A stretch of 64,000 nt of DNA, from NCBI GenBank assembly GCA_002256245.1, contig NKIU01000001.1, positions 858,232 through 922,231 on the forward strand, in the 5' to 3' direction. A program made the translations under genes and the position numbers. Positions 49,001-57,855 of the stretch are shown here, one piece after another; position 1 is the stretch's first letter; each line of letters begins with the position of its first letter. The notes beneath the pieces were generated by a model. That model was not told the DNA's origin. It saw only the letters and a list, made by a program, of their open reading frames with translations, and made no database searches. The stretch comes from Pseudorhodobacter sp. PARRP1 (GTDB lineage Bacteria > Pseudomonadota > Alphaproteobacteria > Rhodobacterales > Rhodobacteraceae).

Positions 49001-49126
49001 CAAAACGCCATCGGCATCGGCGTGCTCGGCGGCATGTTGTCGGCCACCGTGCTGGGCATTTTCATGGTGCCGTCGTTCTATGTGGTGGTGCGCAGGCTGA
49101 CGATGAAGAAGGCGAAGGCTGTCTGA
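46016..49126 (+). CDS. RND multidrug efflux permease (AcrB/HAE1 family)
   Basis: A 1036-residue inner-membrane pump with 12 helices and two large periplasmic domains, matching HAE1 length. The proton-relay aspartates are in GLLVDDAIVVVENVER, with the relay lysine in GLAAKNAILIIEFA. The N-terminus MARFFIHRPVFAWVLAI and the PTTIRVSASYPGATAEAVQ segment are typical of AcrB-like pumps. It exports drugs or lipids by proton antiport with the adaptor encoded upstream. No outer-membrane factor gene follows. A repeat element lies just downstream. Confidence 0.96.
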   Translation: MARFFIHRPVFAWVLAIVVMLAGAYSLLQLPVSQYPDIAPTTIRVSASYPGATAEAVQTSVTETIEDGLTGLEGLLYTVGSSSTGRASLTLTFDDSVDPDDAQTNVQAKVDQVSRRLPDAVQDSGVNVSRSSSSILLVGSLVSKDGTYSTVQLGDIMSSTVEGAVLRTDGVGSINSFGSGYAMRIWLDPMKLAEFSMTPADVVNAVKAQNTTVSIGSLGAQPVTRGQQFTATITAQSQLTTVEQFEQIRLTTTAAGNTVRLGDVATVEIGKETYGGDSRFNGSNASGFGVNLASGANAVDTAAAVRATLSGLEAALPEGVEVEYAYDTSPFVELSIEKVEHTLLEAIALVFLVILVFLQNWRATLIPIIAVPVVLLGTFAVLGVLGYSINTLTMFAMVLAIGLLVDDAIVVVENVERVIAEEGLPPVEATEKSMTQITGALIGIALVLSAVFLPMAFTSGSTGVIYRQFSVTIISAMLLSAAVALILTPAMCASILKPHNAHGTGWLSAPGRWFNTGFGAATRGYAGTLAGILKWPFAMVLVLGLVGGGVAAIYGRINGSFLPSEDQGVLMTRISLSQGSTTAATLDVVRQVEEYLNTDEKAAVESTFVAMGFGFSGTGQNQAMVFVKLRSFDERGSADLSAKAVAARANAKFKGLRAGTVQFNQPPAIQGLGNSAGFSMYLVDQSGAGNDALFAAAADLIKQAQASGRVINLRSGASEDEAALKLVIDQEKAAALGVSLTEVNAMLSTVFAGDEVNDFQLGTALRPVIVQGIAGARMQPEDVLAWFARNADGEMVPFSAFSKTEWAPVAPSLARIDALPAVQINGAQADGVSSGEAMDTMEQLVAAMPGGYGVAWTDLSYQERQSGNQAPYLYALSALVVFLCLAALYESWAIPFSVMLAVPVGILGALIAAWLFGQSNDVYFKVGLLTTIGLAAKNAILIIEFARELETQGRTPVQAALEAARTRLRPILMTSLAFILGVLPLAIATGAGAGAQNAIGIGVLGGMLSATVLGIFMVPSFYVVVRRLTMKKAKAV

Positions 49127-49138
49127 AGTCGCAAGCGC

Positions 49139-49306
49139 ACCCACCGCCCGGAATCAAGGCGCTTTAGCGCCGCCGGGCAGCGCCCGTCCGCCCCCTCGGG
49201 CGGGCGCTTTTGCAGCCGACCCAGCAGAACATCTGGGGAGTATGCTGAGCCATAAAGCGCCTAGAACCAGCGGTGCTCGCCCACCCGGCGGACGTGCACA
49301 GCCCTC
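49139..49306 (-). repeat. Dispersed ~170-bp structured repeat, copy 2 (inverted)
   Basis: The reverse complement of copy 1 (29972-30140). The hairpin end (GGCGCTAAAGCGCC within GCCCGG...CCGGGC) faces the RND pump and the CCGCCGGGTGGGCGAGC end faces gfa. The element fills almost the entire gap between the two convergent genes. Confidence 0.8.
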
Positions 49307-49314
49307 TGACATTG

Positions 49315-49887
49315 TTACTTCAACACCCCATTCGCCTTGGCGGTAAATGTCGCGATGTAATCCATCAACCCCGGCGACAGCGCGTCATAGGGCGGCAGGC
49401 CCAACTCGTTCAGCCGCCCGCGGATGCCGTCCATCTTGGCCGGATCGGTGCCGCCCTCGATCACCGACGACACAAAGGCCGCGAAGGTCGGCGCGGCAAA
49501 GCCCTCGGTCCCCGACAACTCGGTATGGATGAACGACAGCCCGGTGAACGGATGGTTCGCCCGCGTCACCGGCCCGTGCATATGCACGCCGCAGCCCGTG
49601 CAGGCATGGCGCTGGATAAGTGCCGCGCCATCCACCACCGCCAGCTTATCGGCGTTCTGCGTCACCTTGACGTTGTCCGAAGTCACCACCGACACCATCG
49701 AAAACGCAGCCCCCGCCGGCTTCCAGCATTTGGTGCAGCCGCAGACATGGTTGTGCAAACAATCCGAGCCGATCTCGACCACCACCGGATTGGTCTTGCA
49801 ATGACAGGTCAATGTGCCGCCCGCAAACCCGGCCTTGCCCGGTTTCACGCCGCCATCAACCGATGGATGAATGGAAACAGATGCCAT
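49315..49887 (-). CDS. gfa: S-(hydroxymethyl)glutathione synthase (glutathione-dependent formaldehyde-activating enzyme)
   Basis: A 190-residue zinc enzyme of the Gfa/Mss4-like fold. Cysteine pairs are visible in [23 protein letters not shown] and [14 protein letters not shown]. It promotes condensation of formaldehyde with glutathione in formaldehyde detoxification or methylotrophic C1 oxidation. The start [21 protein letters not shown] is the family N-terminus. No adhI/flhA gene is adjacent, so the rest of the pathway is elsewhere. Repeat copy 2 lies immediately downstream. Confidence 0.92.
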   Translation of the reverse strand: MASVSIHPSVDGGVKPGKAGFAGGTLTCHCKTNPVVVEIGSDCLHNHVCGCTKCWKPAGAAFSMVSVVTSDNVKVTQNADKLAVVDGAALIQRHACTGCGVHMHGPVTRANHPFTGLSFIHTELSGTEGFAAPTFAAFVSSVIEGGTDPAKMDGIRGRLNELGLPPYDALSPGLMDYIATFTAKANGVLK

Positions 49888-49976
49888 GAAATTTCTCCCT
49901 GAACCGACCCTCCTCCGGGGCCTGAAGCCAAAGCCTAGACCCGCGCGCAGAGTCGGACAAGCCGCGTTCCCGTCGC

Positions 49977-51212
49977 CTAAACCGCCTCGGGTGTCGGTTT
50001 CGCGGCATAGCGATCCGCCAGATGGAACAACAGCGGGTTGACCAGAATAGACACCAGCGCCGCCGCCACCACCAGATCACGCGCGCCCACCGGAACGATC
50101 TCCAGCTTCACCCCCATGCCGACAAGGATGAACGAAAACTCACCCACCTGCGCCAGCGAGGCCGCCAGCACGAACCCGGCGGATCGGTCATGGCCAAACC
50201 AGCGCATCAGACCGTAGGCCGCCACCGATTTGATCCCCAGCACGATCACCACCGTGCCAATCAGCGCCAACGGCTGCGTCCAGATCACCGACGGGTTGAA
50301 CAGCATCCCCACCGAGACGAAAAACAGCACCGCAAACGCATCGCGCAAGGGCAGCGTGTCTTTCATCGCCTGATTGGACAGGGTGGACGACGCCATCACC
50401 ATCCCCGCAAAGAACGCCCCCAGCGCAAAGCTGACGCCAAAGAACACCGCCGAGCCGTAAGCCACGCCCAAAGCAATCGCCAGCACCGCCAGCCGGAACA
50501 ACTCGCGCTGTCCGGTGTGCATCGAATAATGCAGAACCATCGGGATCACCCGCGCGCCCACCACCAGCATCAGCCCGATAAAGCCCGCAACCTTCACCCC
50601 GGTCAAAAGCAGCGTCGCACCCAGCGGGCCAAAACCCCAACTGGCCACCGCCGCCGCCTCACCCTCGACCGGAACCGTGACGCCGCCCATCAGCCCAGCC
50701 AGCGGCGGGATCAACACCAGCACCACCACCATCACCAGATCTTCAACGATCAGCCAACCGACCGCCAGCTTGCCGGTCTCATCCTTCAAAATCCCGCGCG
50801 ATTGCAGCGCCCGCAGCAGCACCACGGTTGAGGCCACCGACAGCGACAGCCCAAAGATCACCCCCGCGCCAAGCCCCCAGCCCAAGGCCCAGGCCAAGCC
50901 CATCCCCGCAGCCGTCGCCACCGCGATCTGCCCCAACGCACCCGGAATAGCCGCCGCCTTCACCGCCAGCAAATCCTTCAGCGAGAAATGCAAGCCCACC
51001 CCGAACATCAGCAAGATCACCCCGATCTCTGCCAGCTCATTCGCCAGCTCCTGATCGGCGACAAATCCCGGCGTGAACGGCCCGATGATCACCCCCGCCA
51101 TCAGATAGCCCGCAATCAACGGCAAGCGAAACCGATGCGCCACAAGGCCAAACACAAAGGCCATCGACAGACCTATGGCAATAATCGCGATCAGCGGCGT
51201 GTCATGCGTCAT
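49977..51212 (-). CDS. CPA2-type cation/proton antiporter
   Basis: A 411-residue antiporter domain protein with about 11-13 membrane helices. Segments such as [49 protein letters not shown] and [18 protein letters not shown] match the KefB/YbaL-like branch. Unlike KefB or YbaL it lacks a C-terminal RCK/TrkA_N domain. It probably exchanges Na+ or K+ for H+. The ORF opens 18 codons earlier, but [14 protein letters not shown] is the family start. It is divergent from the YcaQ-like gene. Confidence 0.85.
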   Translation of the reverse strand: MTHDTPLIAIIAIGLSMAFVFGLVAHRFRLPLIAGYLMAGVIIGPFTPGFVADQELANELAEIGVILLMFGVGLHFSLKDLLAVKAAAIPGALGQIAVATAAGMGLAWALGWGLGAGVIFGLSLSVASTVVLLRALQSRGILKDETGKLAVGWLIVEDLVMVVVLVLIPPLAGLMGGVTVPVEGEAAAVASWGFGPLGATLLLTGVKVAGFIGLMLVVGARVIPMVLHYSMHTGQRELFRLAVLAIALGVAYGSAVFFGVSFALGAFFAGMVMASSTLSNQAMKDTLPLRDAFAVLFFVSVGMLFNPSVIWTQPLALIGTVVIVLGIKSVAAYGLMRWFGHDRSAGFVLAASLAQVGEFSFILVGMGVKLEIVPVGARDLVVAAALVSILVNPLLFHLADRYAAKPTPEAV

Positions 51213-51390
51213 CCAGAACTCCTTGGGGATATAGCTTAAACTGGGGCCTTCCGGCCTTGCGATCAACCAGCAAAATCGACCGTTTTAGTCACGATTTCCC
51301 CGCCAATATGTCACTTTGTTACGCCTTGCCGCTGCGGTGCCAGAAAACGTCGCTGTTGACCTATCCATCAACCCTGCTACCCCTTGCGAC

Positions 51391-52611
51391 ATGCTGCCCC
51401 TTCTGACCAATCCCGCCGCGCGCCGCCTGTTCCTGCACCGTCACGCTTTGGCCGAGGCACCCACAGGTGCGGCCCATGGCCAAGCCTTGGCCGATCTGAT
51501 CCACCGCATCGGCTTTGTGCAGGTGGACAGCATCAACACCGTCGCGCGGGCGCATCACATGATCCTGTTCTCGCGCCGCCAATCCTACAAGCCCGCGGCG
51601 CTGAAATCCCTGCTAGAGTCCGACCGCGCCTTGTTCGAACACTGGACGCATGACGCCTCGATCCTGCCGGTGCATCTGCACGGCCACTGGCAGCACCGCT
51701 TTGCCCGCAGCGCCGAACGGATGAGCAAGAACCGCCACCGCTGGTTTCCCAATGGCGATGAGTCGCAGCTTGACACCATCCTTCGCCGCATCGCCGATCA
51801 TGGCCCCGTCACCACCTCGGATGTCGGTCAGGACGAGGTGCGCAGCAAGGGCGGCTGGTGGGAATGGCACCCGTCAAAAACCGCGCTGGAATGGCTGTGG
51901 CGCACCGGTGCATTGTCGATTTCGGGCCGTGACGGCTTTCAGAAGATCTACGATCTGACCGAACGCGTGATCCCCGACCCGCACCGCAGCACGGTTTATG
52001 ATCTGGCGCAGATGACAGATTGGGCCTGCACATCGGCGCTCGATAACCTTGGCTTTGCCAATGCCACCGAACTGCGCGCCTATTGGCACGCGCTGGAACC
52101 GGCTGAGGTTCGGGCTTGGGTGAAAGCCGCCCTTGCCCGGGATGAGATCATCGAGATCGAAGTCGAGGGCGCGCAAGGCACCCGCCGCCGCGCCTATGGC
52201 CGCCCCGACGTGCTGGCCCAAGCCGCTTGCGCGCCCGAGCCGACCACCCGCCTGCGCATCCTGTCGCCGTTCGACCCCGCCCTGCGCGACCGCGACCGCG
52301 CCGAATTCCTGTTCGGGTTTTACTACCGGATTGAGGTTTTCGTGCCCGAACCGAAACGCCAATACGGCTATTACGTCTTTCCGGTGCTGGAAGCTGATCG
52401 CCTGATTGGCCGCATCGACTGCAAAGCCTTCCGCGAGGACCGCACCCTGCGCGTCAAGGCGTTCTGGCCCGAAGCCGGGGTGAAACTGGGCACAGGCCGG
52501 ATTGCCAAACTAGAGTCCGAACTCGCCCGCTGGGCCGCCTTCACCGATTGCGACCGGGTGGAATTTCAAGACGGCTGGAGCCGCGAGACGCTGCGCACCA
52601 CATCCAATTAA
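51391..52611 (+). CDS. YcaQ-like DNA glycosylase (winged-helix, DUF1006)
   Basis: A 406-residue protein of the YcaQ/AlkX family of winged-helix glycosylases, which unhook DNA interstrand crosslinks and remove bulky alkylpurines. The catalytic QxD motif is seen in GFVQVDSINTVARAHH (residues ~43-58), followed by conserved SRRQSY and FEHWTHDASILPV. The start at 51391 is the first methionine of the conserved N-terminus; the ORF is open further. It is monocistronic, with repeat copy 3 after the stop. There is no LexA box upstream. Confidence 0.86.
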   Translation: MLPLLTNPAARRLFLHRHALAEAPTGAAHGQALADLIHRIGFVQVDSINTVARAHHMILFSRRQSYKPAALKSLLESDRALFEHWTHDASILPVHLHGHWQHRFARSAERMSKNRHRWFPNGDESQLDTILRRIADHGPVTTSDVGQDEVRSKGGWWEWHPSKTALEWLWRTGALSISGRDGFQKIYDLTERVIPDPHRSTVYDLAQMTDWACTSALDNLGFANATELRAYWHALEPAEVRAWVKAALARDEIIEIEVEGAQGTRRRAYGRPDVLAQAACAPEPTTRLRILSPFDPALRDRDRAEFLFGFYYRIEVFVPEPKRQYGYYVFPVLEADRLIGRIDCKAFREDRTLRVKAFWPEAGVKLGTGRIAKLESELARWAAFTDCDRVEFQDGWSRETLRTTSN

Positions 52612-52618
52612 GCACAAC

Positions 52619-52904
52619 ACAGGGCAACGCCAGACCGCCGGGTGGGCGAGCGCTCCACATCACATGCCCCGCCGCCCCGGACTTGATCCGGGGCCTCGTT
52701 TCATCCGCCATGAGGCCCCGGATCAAGTCCGGGGCGGCGAGGATTGCTGGGTTCAGGCACGGCGCCTAAAGGCTTGTTACAGGCGCGTCATTTTCCGACA
52801 TCTTCGCCGGAAGTTCTGCTGGCAACCGTGGCAACGTGCCCTCAAGGGGCCAAGGCACGGCGCTGCCCGGCGGCGCTAAAGCGCCTTGATTCCGGGCGGG
52901 GGGC
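52619..52904 (+). repeat. Dispersed structured repeat, copy 3, split
   Basis: The left end (52619-52651) matches copy 1 at 32 of 33 positions and the right end (52859-52904) matches the hairpin end. The middle block with TCAGCATACTCCCCAG is missing. In its place is a ~207-bp unrelated segment that includes a REP pair. Confidence 0.75.
52671..52738. repeat. REP-like palindrome pair (BIME-like), inverted
   Basis: Two 26-bp REP units in opposite orientation separated by 16 bases, sequence-identical to those at 34498-34563. It is nested within repeat copy 3. Confidence 0.88.
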
Positions 52905-53123
52905 TGTGCCTGAGGCGTTGGGGCGGCGTGCGTTGGGGCGCTGCGGACTATCAGTCGTTTGTGAATAGAAAACCACCGGGCAAAGGAAAATCCCGTCGGT
53001 AGTCCACATGCGCCACCCATAGGCCGTCTCCGATGCGGCAACCGATGAAGAGTCCCCCGCTTGCTTGCCACCAAGGCGAGGCGTTATCGTCACGCCAAAC
53101 ACCCCCACAAACGGAACCCGCAA
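52905..53123. other. Remainder of gene-free stretch before the ICL/PEPM gene
   Basis: Together with the repeats it makes a 512-base gap without a supported gene. The last 219 bases contain no repeat unit or strong hairpin; the promoter of the downstream gene is presumably here. Confidence 0.4.
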
Positions 53124-53879
53124 ATGTCCCAAGCCGACAAAGCCCGCCGCTTCAAAGCCTTGCACATCCCCGGCAATCCGTTGGTGCTGTATAACATCTG
53201 GGATGCGGGCAGCGCCAAAACCGTGGCCAGTGCCGGCGCGCAGGCGCTGGCGACCGGCAGTTTGTCGGTCGCGGCGGCCCAAGGCTATGCGGATGGCGAG
53301 GCCATTCCGCTCGATTTCGCGCTTCAGATCATCGCCCGCATCACCGCCAGCACCGACCTGCCGGTCAGCGTCGATTTTGAAGGCGGCTATGCGACAGACC
53401 CCGCCGCTCTTGCCGCCAACATCACGCGCGTCATCGCGGCTGGCGGCATTGGCATCAACTTTGAAGATCAGATCGTCGGCGGCACCGGCCTGCATCCCAT
53501 TGCCCACCAAGTGCAGCGCATCAAGGCCATCCGCGCCGCCGCTGATGCCGCAGGCGTGCCGCTGTTCATCAACGCGCGCACCGATCTGTTCCTGAAAACC
53601 CAGACCAACCAAGCCGCCCTTGTGGCCGAAGCGCTGGCCCGCCAGACCGCCTATGCACAGGCCGGGGCCGATGGGTTCTTCATCCCCGGCCTTAGCGACG
53701 CGGCGCTGATCGCGCAGATCTGCCAAGCCTCAACCCTGCCCGTCAACGTGATGATGCTGGGCAGCCTGACCGCGCTGCCCACCGCCGCGCGTCTGGGGGC
53801 CGCCCGCGCCAGCTTTGGCCCCGGCCCCTACCGCGTGGCACAGGATGATCTGAAAGCGCGGGCAGAAAAGTTGTTCTGA
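53124..53879 (+). CDS. Isocitrate lyase/PEP mutase superfamily protein
   Basis: A 251-residue TIM barrel of the ICL/PEPM superfamily. Visible are the DFEGGY metal-binding region (SVDFEGGYAT), GINFEDQIVGGTGLHP, and INARTDLFL. The K-K/R-C-G-H catalytic loop of true isocitrate and methylisocitrate lyases is absent, so it is more likely an oxaloacetate-decarboxylase, PEP-mutase or hydrolase-type member. It is cytoplasmic. Start MSQADKARRFKAL chosen as first family-like residue. Intrinsic terminator after the stop. Confidence 0.82.
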   Translation: MSQADKARRFKALHIPGNPLVLYNIWDAGSAKTVASAGAQALATGSLSVAAAQGYADGEAIPLDFALQIIARITASTDLPVSVDFEGGYATDPAALAANITRVIAAGGIGINFEDQIVGGTGLHPIAHQVQRIKAIRAAADAAGVPLFINARTDLFLKTQTNQAALVAEALARQTAYAQAGADGFFIPGLSDAALIAQICQASTLPVNVMMLGSLTALPTAARLGAARASFGPGPYRVAQDDLKARAEKLF

Positions 53880-53896
53880 TCCCGGCGCACACATGA

Positions 53897-53933
53897 ACAA
53901 GGGGTTAACGCCAAGCCTCAACCCCTTGTTTTT
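53897..53933 (+). terminator. Terminator of the ICL/PEPM gene
   Basis: A 10-bp perfect stem, ACAAGGGGTT/AACCCCTTGT, with a 13-base loop followed by four T residues. Confidence 0.75.
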
Positions 53934-53940
53934 GAACGCC

Positions 53941-53965
53941 TTAAAAATGGTCCCGCGTTGGGACT
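53941..53965 (-). terminator. Terminator of the DUF4139 gene (GGTCCC family)
   Basis: GGTCCC/GGGAC-T hairpin directly after the stop; on the minus strand it is followed by ATTTTTAA. Same core as at 29829 and 61768. Confidence 0.7.
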
Positions 53966-53967
53966 GC

Positions 53968-55590
53968 TTATTGCAACTCTTTGCCCTCGGGCCAGCGCAT
54001 CACATGGTCCAACTGCACCGATTTCTTCTCCCCCGGAGCCAGTTCAAACTCCCAAGCCAACACCCCACGCGCGCCGTCCACATCGACCACAGTCGGGGCC
54101 GGATCGGCGGTGTAGCTGATCTCCAACTCCTCCTGCTCCGAGTAAGGCACCTGATCCAGCAGCCGCACCGGCCAGCTTTCGCCCGTCAGGTTCTCCACCT
54201 GCAACACCGCTTTCTCCTCGATCTGGGTCGAGGTGGACAGGATGCCCCGATCCCCCTCGGCCCGCAGCGGCATGTCCCGCTTCAACCGCAAGCCTTCTAT
54301 CGCGCCAAAGGCAATCTCATCCTCGGCCCCCGGTGCCACCGCGTCGATCGAGGTCGCGCCCACCAACACCCCCTCGCGCAGCAGGAAGGCCTGACCGGGC
54401 AGTAAAATCTCGCCGCTGTCATTGGTGAACTTCGCCATCACGAAGGCGGTCTGATCAGAACGCGGCACCGCTTGGGCCGTGATCGTGGGCGTCAGAGTGA
54501 TCTCATCCAAAGCCAGCCGCAGGTTCTCCACCCCGCCTGCCACATCCACCTTGGCGGGGTAGTGATAAACCACCACATCGCCCTGAATCATCGGAGCGGC
54601 GACCACCTCTGCTTCCATCACCGGCTCGGCCATCGCGTCCATCTCACCTGCCGCCGACGCGGCACCCTTGGCCAGTGGCTGCGACACAGGTTCCGGGTCC
54701 ACCACGCGCCGCAACTGCGGCCACACCTGCGACGGTTCTGCCTGCGCCGAGGGCTGTGCGGTGGACAGGGTCAGGTCCACCCCCTGCCAATCCTCGCCAG
54801 AATACTGGCTGACCAAAGCCCCCCGCGCGATGGTCAGCTTGGGATCGTGCCGCGTCAGCATCATGTCATAGACCGGCTGCCAACTGGCATCGGCGATGAA
54901 ATGCGTCACCACCAGATGCGCAGGCCCCGCTGCATCTGCGGTTACCGCCACCGACAGCCCGGTGTAATCCGCAGCGCCCTGCGACAGCGCGTCTCGCGTG
55001 GCCTGCGCATCGGCCAGAACCTTCTGCGCATCCTCAACCGCCTTCTGCGCCGCGGGCAGATCGGCACTTGCCGCCAAAGCCGCCTGCCGCGCGGCCAGCA
55101 CCTCGGCCCCCACCATCGCGGCCAAGGCCTTCACGCCATCTACCGTCACCGCATCGCCCTCCGGCTTCACCCGGCGCAGAAAATCCGCCTGCGCCTCGGC
55201 GGCTTCGACCTTGGCGGTGATCGCATCGACCCCGGCTTGGGCGCTTCGCACGCCCGCCTCGGCAGCCTCAACCGCGGCCTTGGCTGCGACCACATCCGGG
55301 TCTGTGGAATCGTCGCGCGGCGGCAACCGATCAGTGCGCAAGGAAAACGCGCCCAGCACCACCCCCGTCGCGTTCAGGCGGATCAACTCGGCCTGCGTGT
55401 CGGCGGGCAGGTCGGTGATCAACACTTCGGTCGCGCCTGCGGGGGCGGCAAAATCCACCTCACGCGTGACCTGCGCGCCTTGGGGATAGACCGTGACCGC
55501 CGTGATATGGCTGCCGACCACGATCTGATCGGCCAACACAGGCCCCGCCGCCATGCCCAAAACCCAAGCCAGTCCGATGAAATACCGCAT
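53968..55590 (-). CDS. DUF4139 (mucoidy inhibitor MuiA-like) secreted protein
   Basis: A 540-residue exported protein with a signal peptide cut after about residue 20 (GPVLADQ). An N-terminal DUF4140 domain (ITAVTVYPQGAQVTREVDF) is followed by an Ala/Glu-rich coiled-coil (about 100-210) and a C-terminal DUF4139 domain beginning near SWQPVYDMMLTRHDPKLTIARGALVSQYSGEDWQGVDLTLSTAQP (short excerpt: VYDMMLTRHD). Family members include MuiA, whose name refers to mucoidy; molecular function is unknown. A periplasmic or surface role is likely. It is divergent from the class III aminotransferase gene. Confidence 0.82.
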   Translation of the reverse strand: MRYFIGLAWVLGMAAGPVLADQIVVGSHITAVTVYPQGAQVTREVDFAAPAGATEVLITDLPADTQAELIRLNATGVVLGAFSLRTDRLPPRDDSTDPDVVAAKAAVEAAEAGVRSAQAGVDAITAKVEAAEAQADFLRRVKPEGDAVTVDGVKALAAMVGAEVLAARQAALAASADLPAAQKAVEDAQKVLADAQATRDALSQGAADYTGLSVAVTADAAGPAHLVVTHFIADASWQPVYDMMLTRHDPKLTIARGALVSQYSGEDWQGVDLTLSTAQPSAQAEPSQVWPQLRRVVDPEPVSQPLAKGAASAAGEMDAMAEPVMEAEVVAAPMIQGDVVVYHYPAKVDVAGGVENLRLALDEITLTPTITAQAVPRSDQTAFVMAKFTNDSGEILLPGQAFLLREGVLVGATSIDAVAPGAEDEIAFGAIEGLRLKRDMPLRAEGDRGILSTSTQIEEKAVLQVENLTGESWPVRLLDQVPYSEQEELEISYTADPAPTVVDVDGARGVLAWEFELAPGEKKSVQLDHVMRWPEGKELQ

Positions 55591-55739
55591 GAAAAACCTC
55601 CCTATTATGCGCCAAGGTTAGGGCCGCAGCCCCCGGTCAGGCAAGCCCAATCGCCCCCCCCATCGCCCCCCTTGTCGGCCATTCTGCGCCCTGCCATGCT
55701 CGCCCAAACTGAAAGGCCCGCCCCAACCGAAAGACCGCC

Positions 55740-57074
55740 ATGTCCCGCAAAGATGCCCTGACCGCCACCGCCGCCCTGCCGAAAGTCACCCACGGGCGCG
55801 GCAGCTACCTGTGGGACACGACCGACAAGCAGTATATCGACGGCTCGGGCGGCCCCGCCGTCTATTGCCTTGGCCACGCCCATCCCGAGGTGAACGCCGC
55901 CATCACCGCCCAACTGGGCCAGATCGCCCACGGCTACCGCTATAACTTCAGCACCGACGCGCTTGAGCAGTTGACCGAGATCATCCGCGGCCACACCGGC
56001 GGCACCCTGCGCGAGATGGTCTATGTCACCGGCGGATCAGAAGCCGTCGAAAGCTGCCTGAAAATCGCGCTGCAATACCAAACCGCCATCGGCCAGAAAT
56101 CGCGCCGCCGCTTTATCAGCCGCGAGCGTTCGTGGCACGGCAACACCCTCGGTGCGCTGGGGGTTTCCGGCTTTGCCGAGCGCACGGCGGCCTATGAGGG
56201 CGCGTTCATCCCCTCGATCAAACTCTCGCCCGCCAATGCCTACCGCCCCATCGCCGGGGCCACCCCCGAAACCGCCGGCGAGGCTTGCGCCGCCGAACTC
56301 GAAGCCGCCATCCTGAACCACGGGCCCGAGACCATCGCCGCCTTCATCTTTGAACCCGTGGTGGGGGCCGCAGGCGGCTGTGTCCCCGCCCCCGAAAACT
56401 ACGCCCGCCGCGTGCGCGAGATTTGCAGCAAATACGGCGTCTTGATGATCGCCGACGAGGTGATGTGTGGCGCAGGCCGCACCGGGCCGTGGCGCGCGCT
56501 GGAGCGTGACGGGGTAGAGCCTGACATCATGTCGGTCGCCAAGGGCCTTGCGGGCGGCTACATGCCGCTTGGGGCTGCGATCTGCACTACCGCCGTGTGG
56601 GAGGCCATCCGCGCCCGCGACGGCGCTTTCGGCACCGGCCACACCTTTACCGGCCACACCGCCGCCTGTGCCGCCGGGGTTGCGGTGCAAAACATCATCG
56701 CGCGCGAAGGTTTGCTGGCACGCGTCACCGCCAACGAGGCCCGCCTGAAAAGCTGGCTGGCCGAGGCGATGCACGATCTGGACGCCATCAGCGACATTCG
56801 CGGGCGCGGCCATTTCATCTGCGCCGAACTGGTGGCCGACCGCGACACCAAACAGCCCTTCGACGCCCAACGACAACTGGCGCTGAAAATCCGCGCGGCA
56901 GCGATGCACAACGGCCTGATCTGCTACCCGGTCAGTGGCAATGTTGATGGCACAAACGGCGATATCGTCATCCTCGCCCCGCCCTATAATGCGACCGATG
57001 ATGAGCTGACCGAAATCGTCGAGAAAACCGCAAATTCCATCCGCCAAGTGCTGATTTCTGAAGGTTTGGCATAA
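55740..57074 (+). CDS. Class III pyridoxal phosphate aminotransferase
   Basis: A 444-residue fold-type I aminotransferase of the acetylornithine/omega-amino-acid group. The PLP lysine is K268 in SVAKGLAGGYMPLG, with the catalytic aspartate in VLMIADEVMCGAGRTG and the PLP phosphate loop in YVTGGSEAVESC. It transfers an amino group from an omega-amine or amino acid to a keto acid. The exact donor cannot be read. It may feed into the TPR/ATP-grasp cluster downstream, but the gap of 79 bases and different themes make this inference only. Confidence 0.9.
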   Translation: MSRKDALTATAALPKVTHGRGSYLWDTTDKQYIDGSGGPAVYCLGHAHPEVNAAITAQLGQIAHGYRYNFSTDALEQLTEIIRGHTGGTLREMVYVTGGSEAVESCLKIALQYQTAIGQKSRRRFISRERSWHGNTLGALGVSGFAERTAAYEGAFIPSIKLSPANAYRPIAGATPETAGEACAAELEAAILNHGPETIAAFIFEPVVGAAGGCVPAPENYARRVREICSKYGVLMIADEVMCGAGRTGPWRALERDGVEPDIMSVAKGLAGGYMPLGAAICTTAVWEAIRARDGAFGTGHTFTGHTAACAAGVAVQNIIAREGLLARVTANEARLKSWLAEAMHDLDAISDIRGRGHFICAELVADRDTKQPFDAQRQLALKIRAAAMHNGLICYPVSGNVDGTNGDIVILAPPYNATDDELTEIVEKTANSIRQVLISEGLA

Positions 57075-57153
57075 TTTTGCCATCTCACGCAGGCTTGATG
57101 CGGCAAATTTGACGAATCGGTTAGCCTTCTGCTGACCAGAGGGAGAAGCCAAC

Positions 57154-57612
57154 ATGCCCCATATCTTTGCCTACGTTCTGATCGGCCTGTTTGGTCTGTT
57201 GTCGATGGCGCTTGACCCCGCCATGGCGGCGGGCAGCTCGGACGACAGCAGCGAGACCGAATCCGCCCCCACCTATGCCGAGGCCAAGGCCAAGATTGAC
57301 GCCGAAGATTACGCCTCAGCCTTGCCTTTGCTGGACAAGATCACCGCGGAAGAGCCGCAGAACGCCGATGCGTGGAATCTGCGCGGTTTCGCCAACCGCA
57401 AGCTGGGCAATATGGATGTGGCGGCGACCTCTTATACAGCGGCGCTCAAGATCAACCCCGGCCATCTGGGCGCGCTCGAGTATCAGGGCGAGATGTATCT
57501 GGAACTGGGTCAGACCGATGCCGCAATGGCCAACCTGAAGAAGTTGCAGGGCCTGTGCGGCGATTGCGAAGAGGCCACCGATCTGGCCGAATCCATCGGG
57601 ATGAAGGGTTAA
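57154..57612 (+). CDS. Secreted TPR protein
   Basis: A 152-residue exported protein with a signal peptide (AYVLIGLFGLLSMALDPAMAAG) and two to three tetratricopeptide repeats (AWNLRGFANRKLGNMDVAATSYTAALKINPGHLGAL and LEYQGEMYLELGQTDAAMANLKKL). A GxCGDCEE near the C-terminus suggests a disulfide. GGGAGAAG precedes the ATG. Probably a periplasmic scaffold. A DNA palindrome, GTTAAC-N4-GTTAAC, overlaps the stop, and the intrinsic terminator at 57710 follows, so it is likely a separate unit from the ATP-grasp gene. Confidence 0.8.
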   Translation: MPHIFAYVLIGLFGLLSMALDPAMAAGSSDDSSETESAPTYAEAKAKIDAEDYASALPLLDKITAEEPQNADAWNLRGFANRKLGNMDVAATSYTAALKINPGHLGALEYQGEMYLELGQTDAAMANLKKLQGLCGDCEEATDLAESIGMKG

Positions 57613-57657
57613 CGGCGGTTAACTCTGAGTAGGGCGGATTTTACAGATTTTGCGTTT

Positions 57658-57677
57658 TTCCACAACATATTGTGGAA
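57658..57677 (+). other. Perfect hairpin in the TPR gene 3' region
   Basis: TTCCACAA-CATA-TTGTGGAA, 8-bp perfect stem, between the TPR stop and its terminator. Possible RNase-stabilising structure. Confidence 0.45.
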
Positions 57678-57709
57678 GATGGCCGAAATTCCTGCACAAA
57701 ACCACAAGT

Positions 57710-57733
57710 CTGTCCCCGCGGGGACAGATTTTT
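57710..57733 (+). terminator. Terminator after the TPR gene
   Basis: CTGTCCCC-GC-GGGGACAG hairpin followed by ATTTTTG. Confidence 0.8.
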
Positions 57734-57855
57734 GCTGGCTTTTGGTGGCTTGGTAAGGCCGCGATACACGCAGGGCCAAGCTTCGGAAACGCTTTGTTCA
57801 GACATCGGCTTTAGTCCTGATGCCACGCCAGAACGGCGCGTATGAAGGAGTGTTG

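Noticed and set aside
57608-57623. CtrA-type site at GTTAAC-GGCG-GTTAAC
   Set aside because: The spacing of TTAA half-sites is 6, not 7, and it overlaps a stop codon rather than a promoter.
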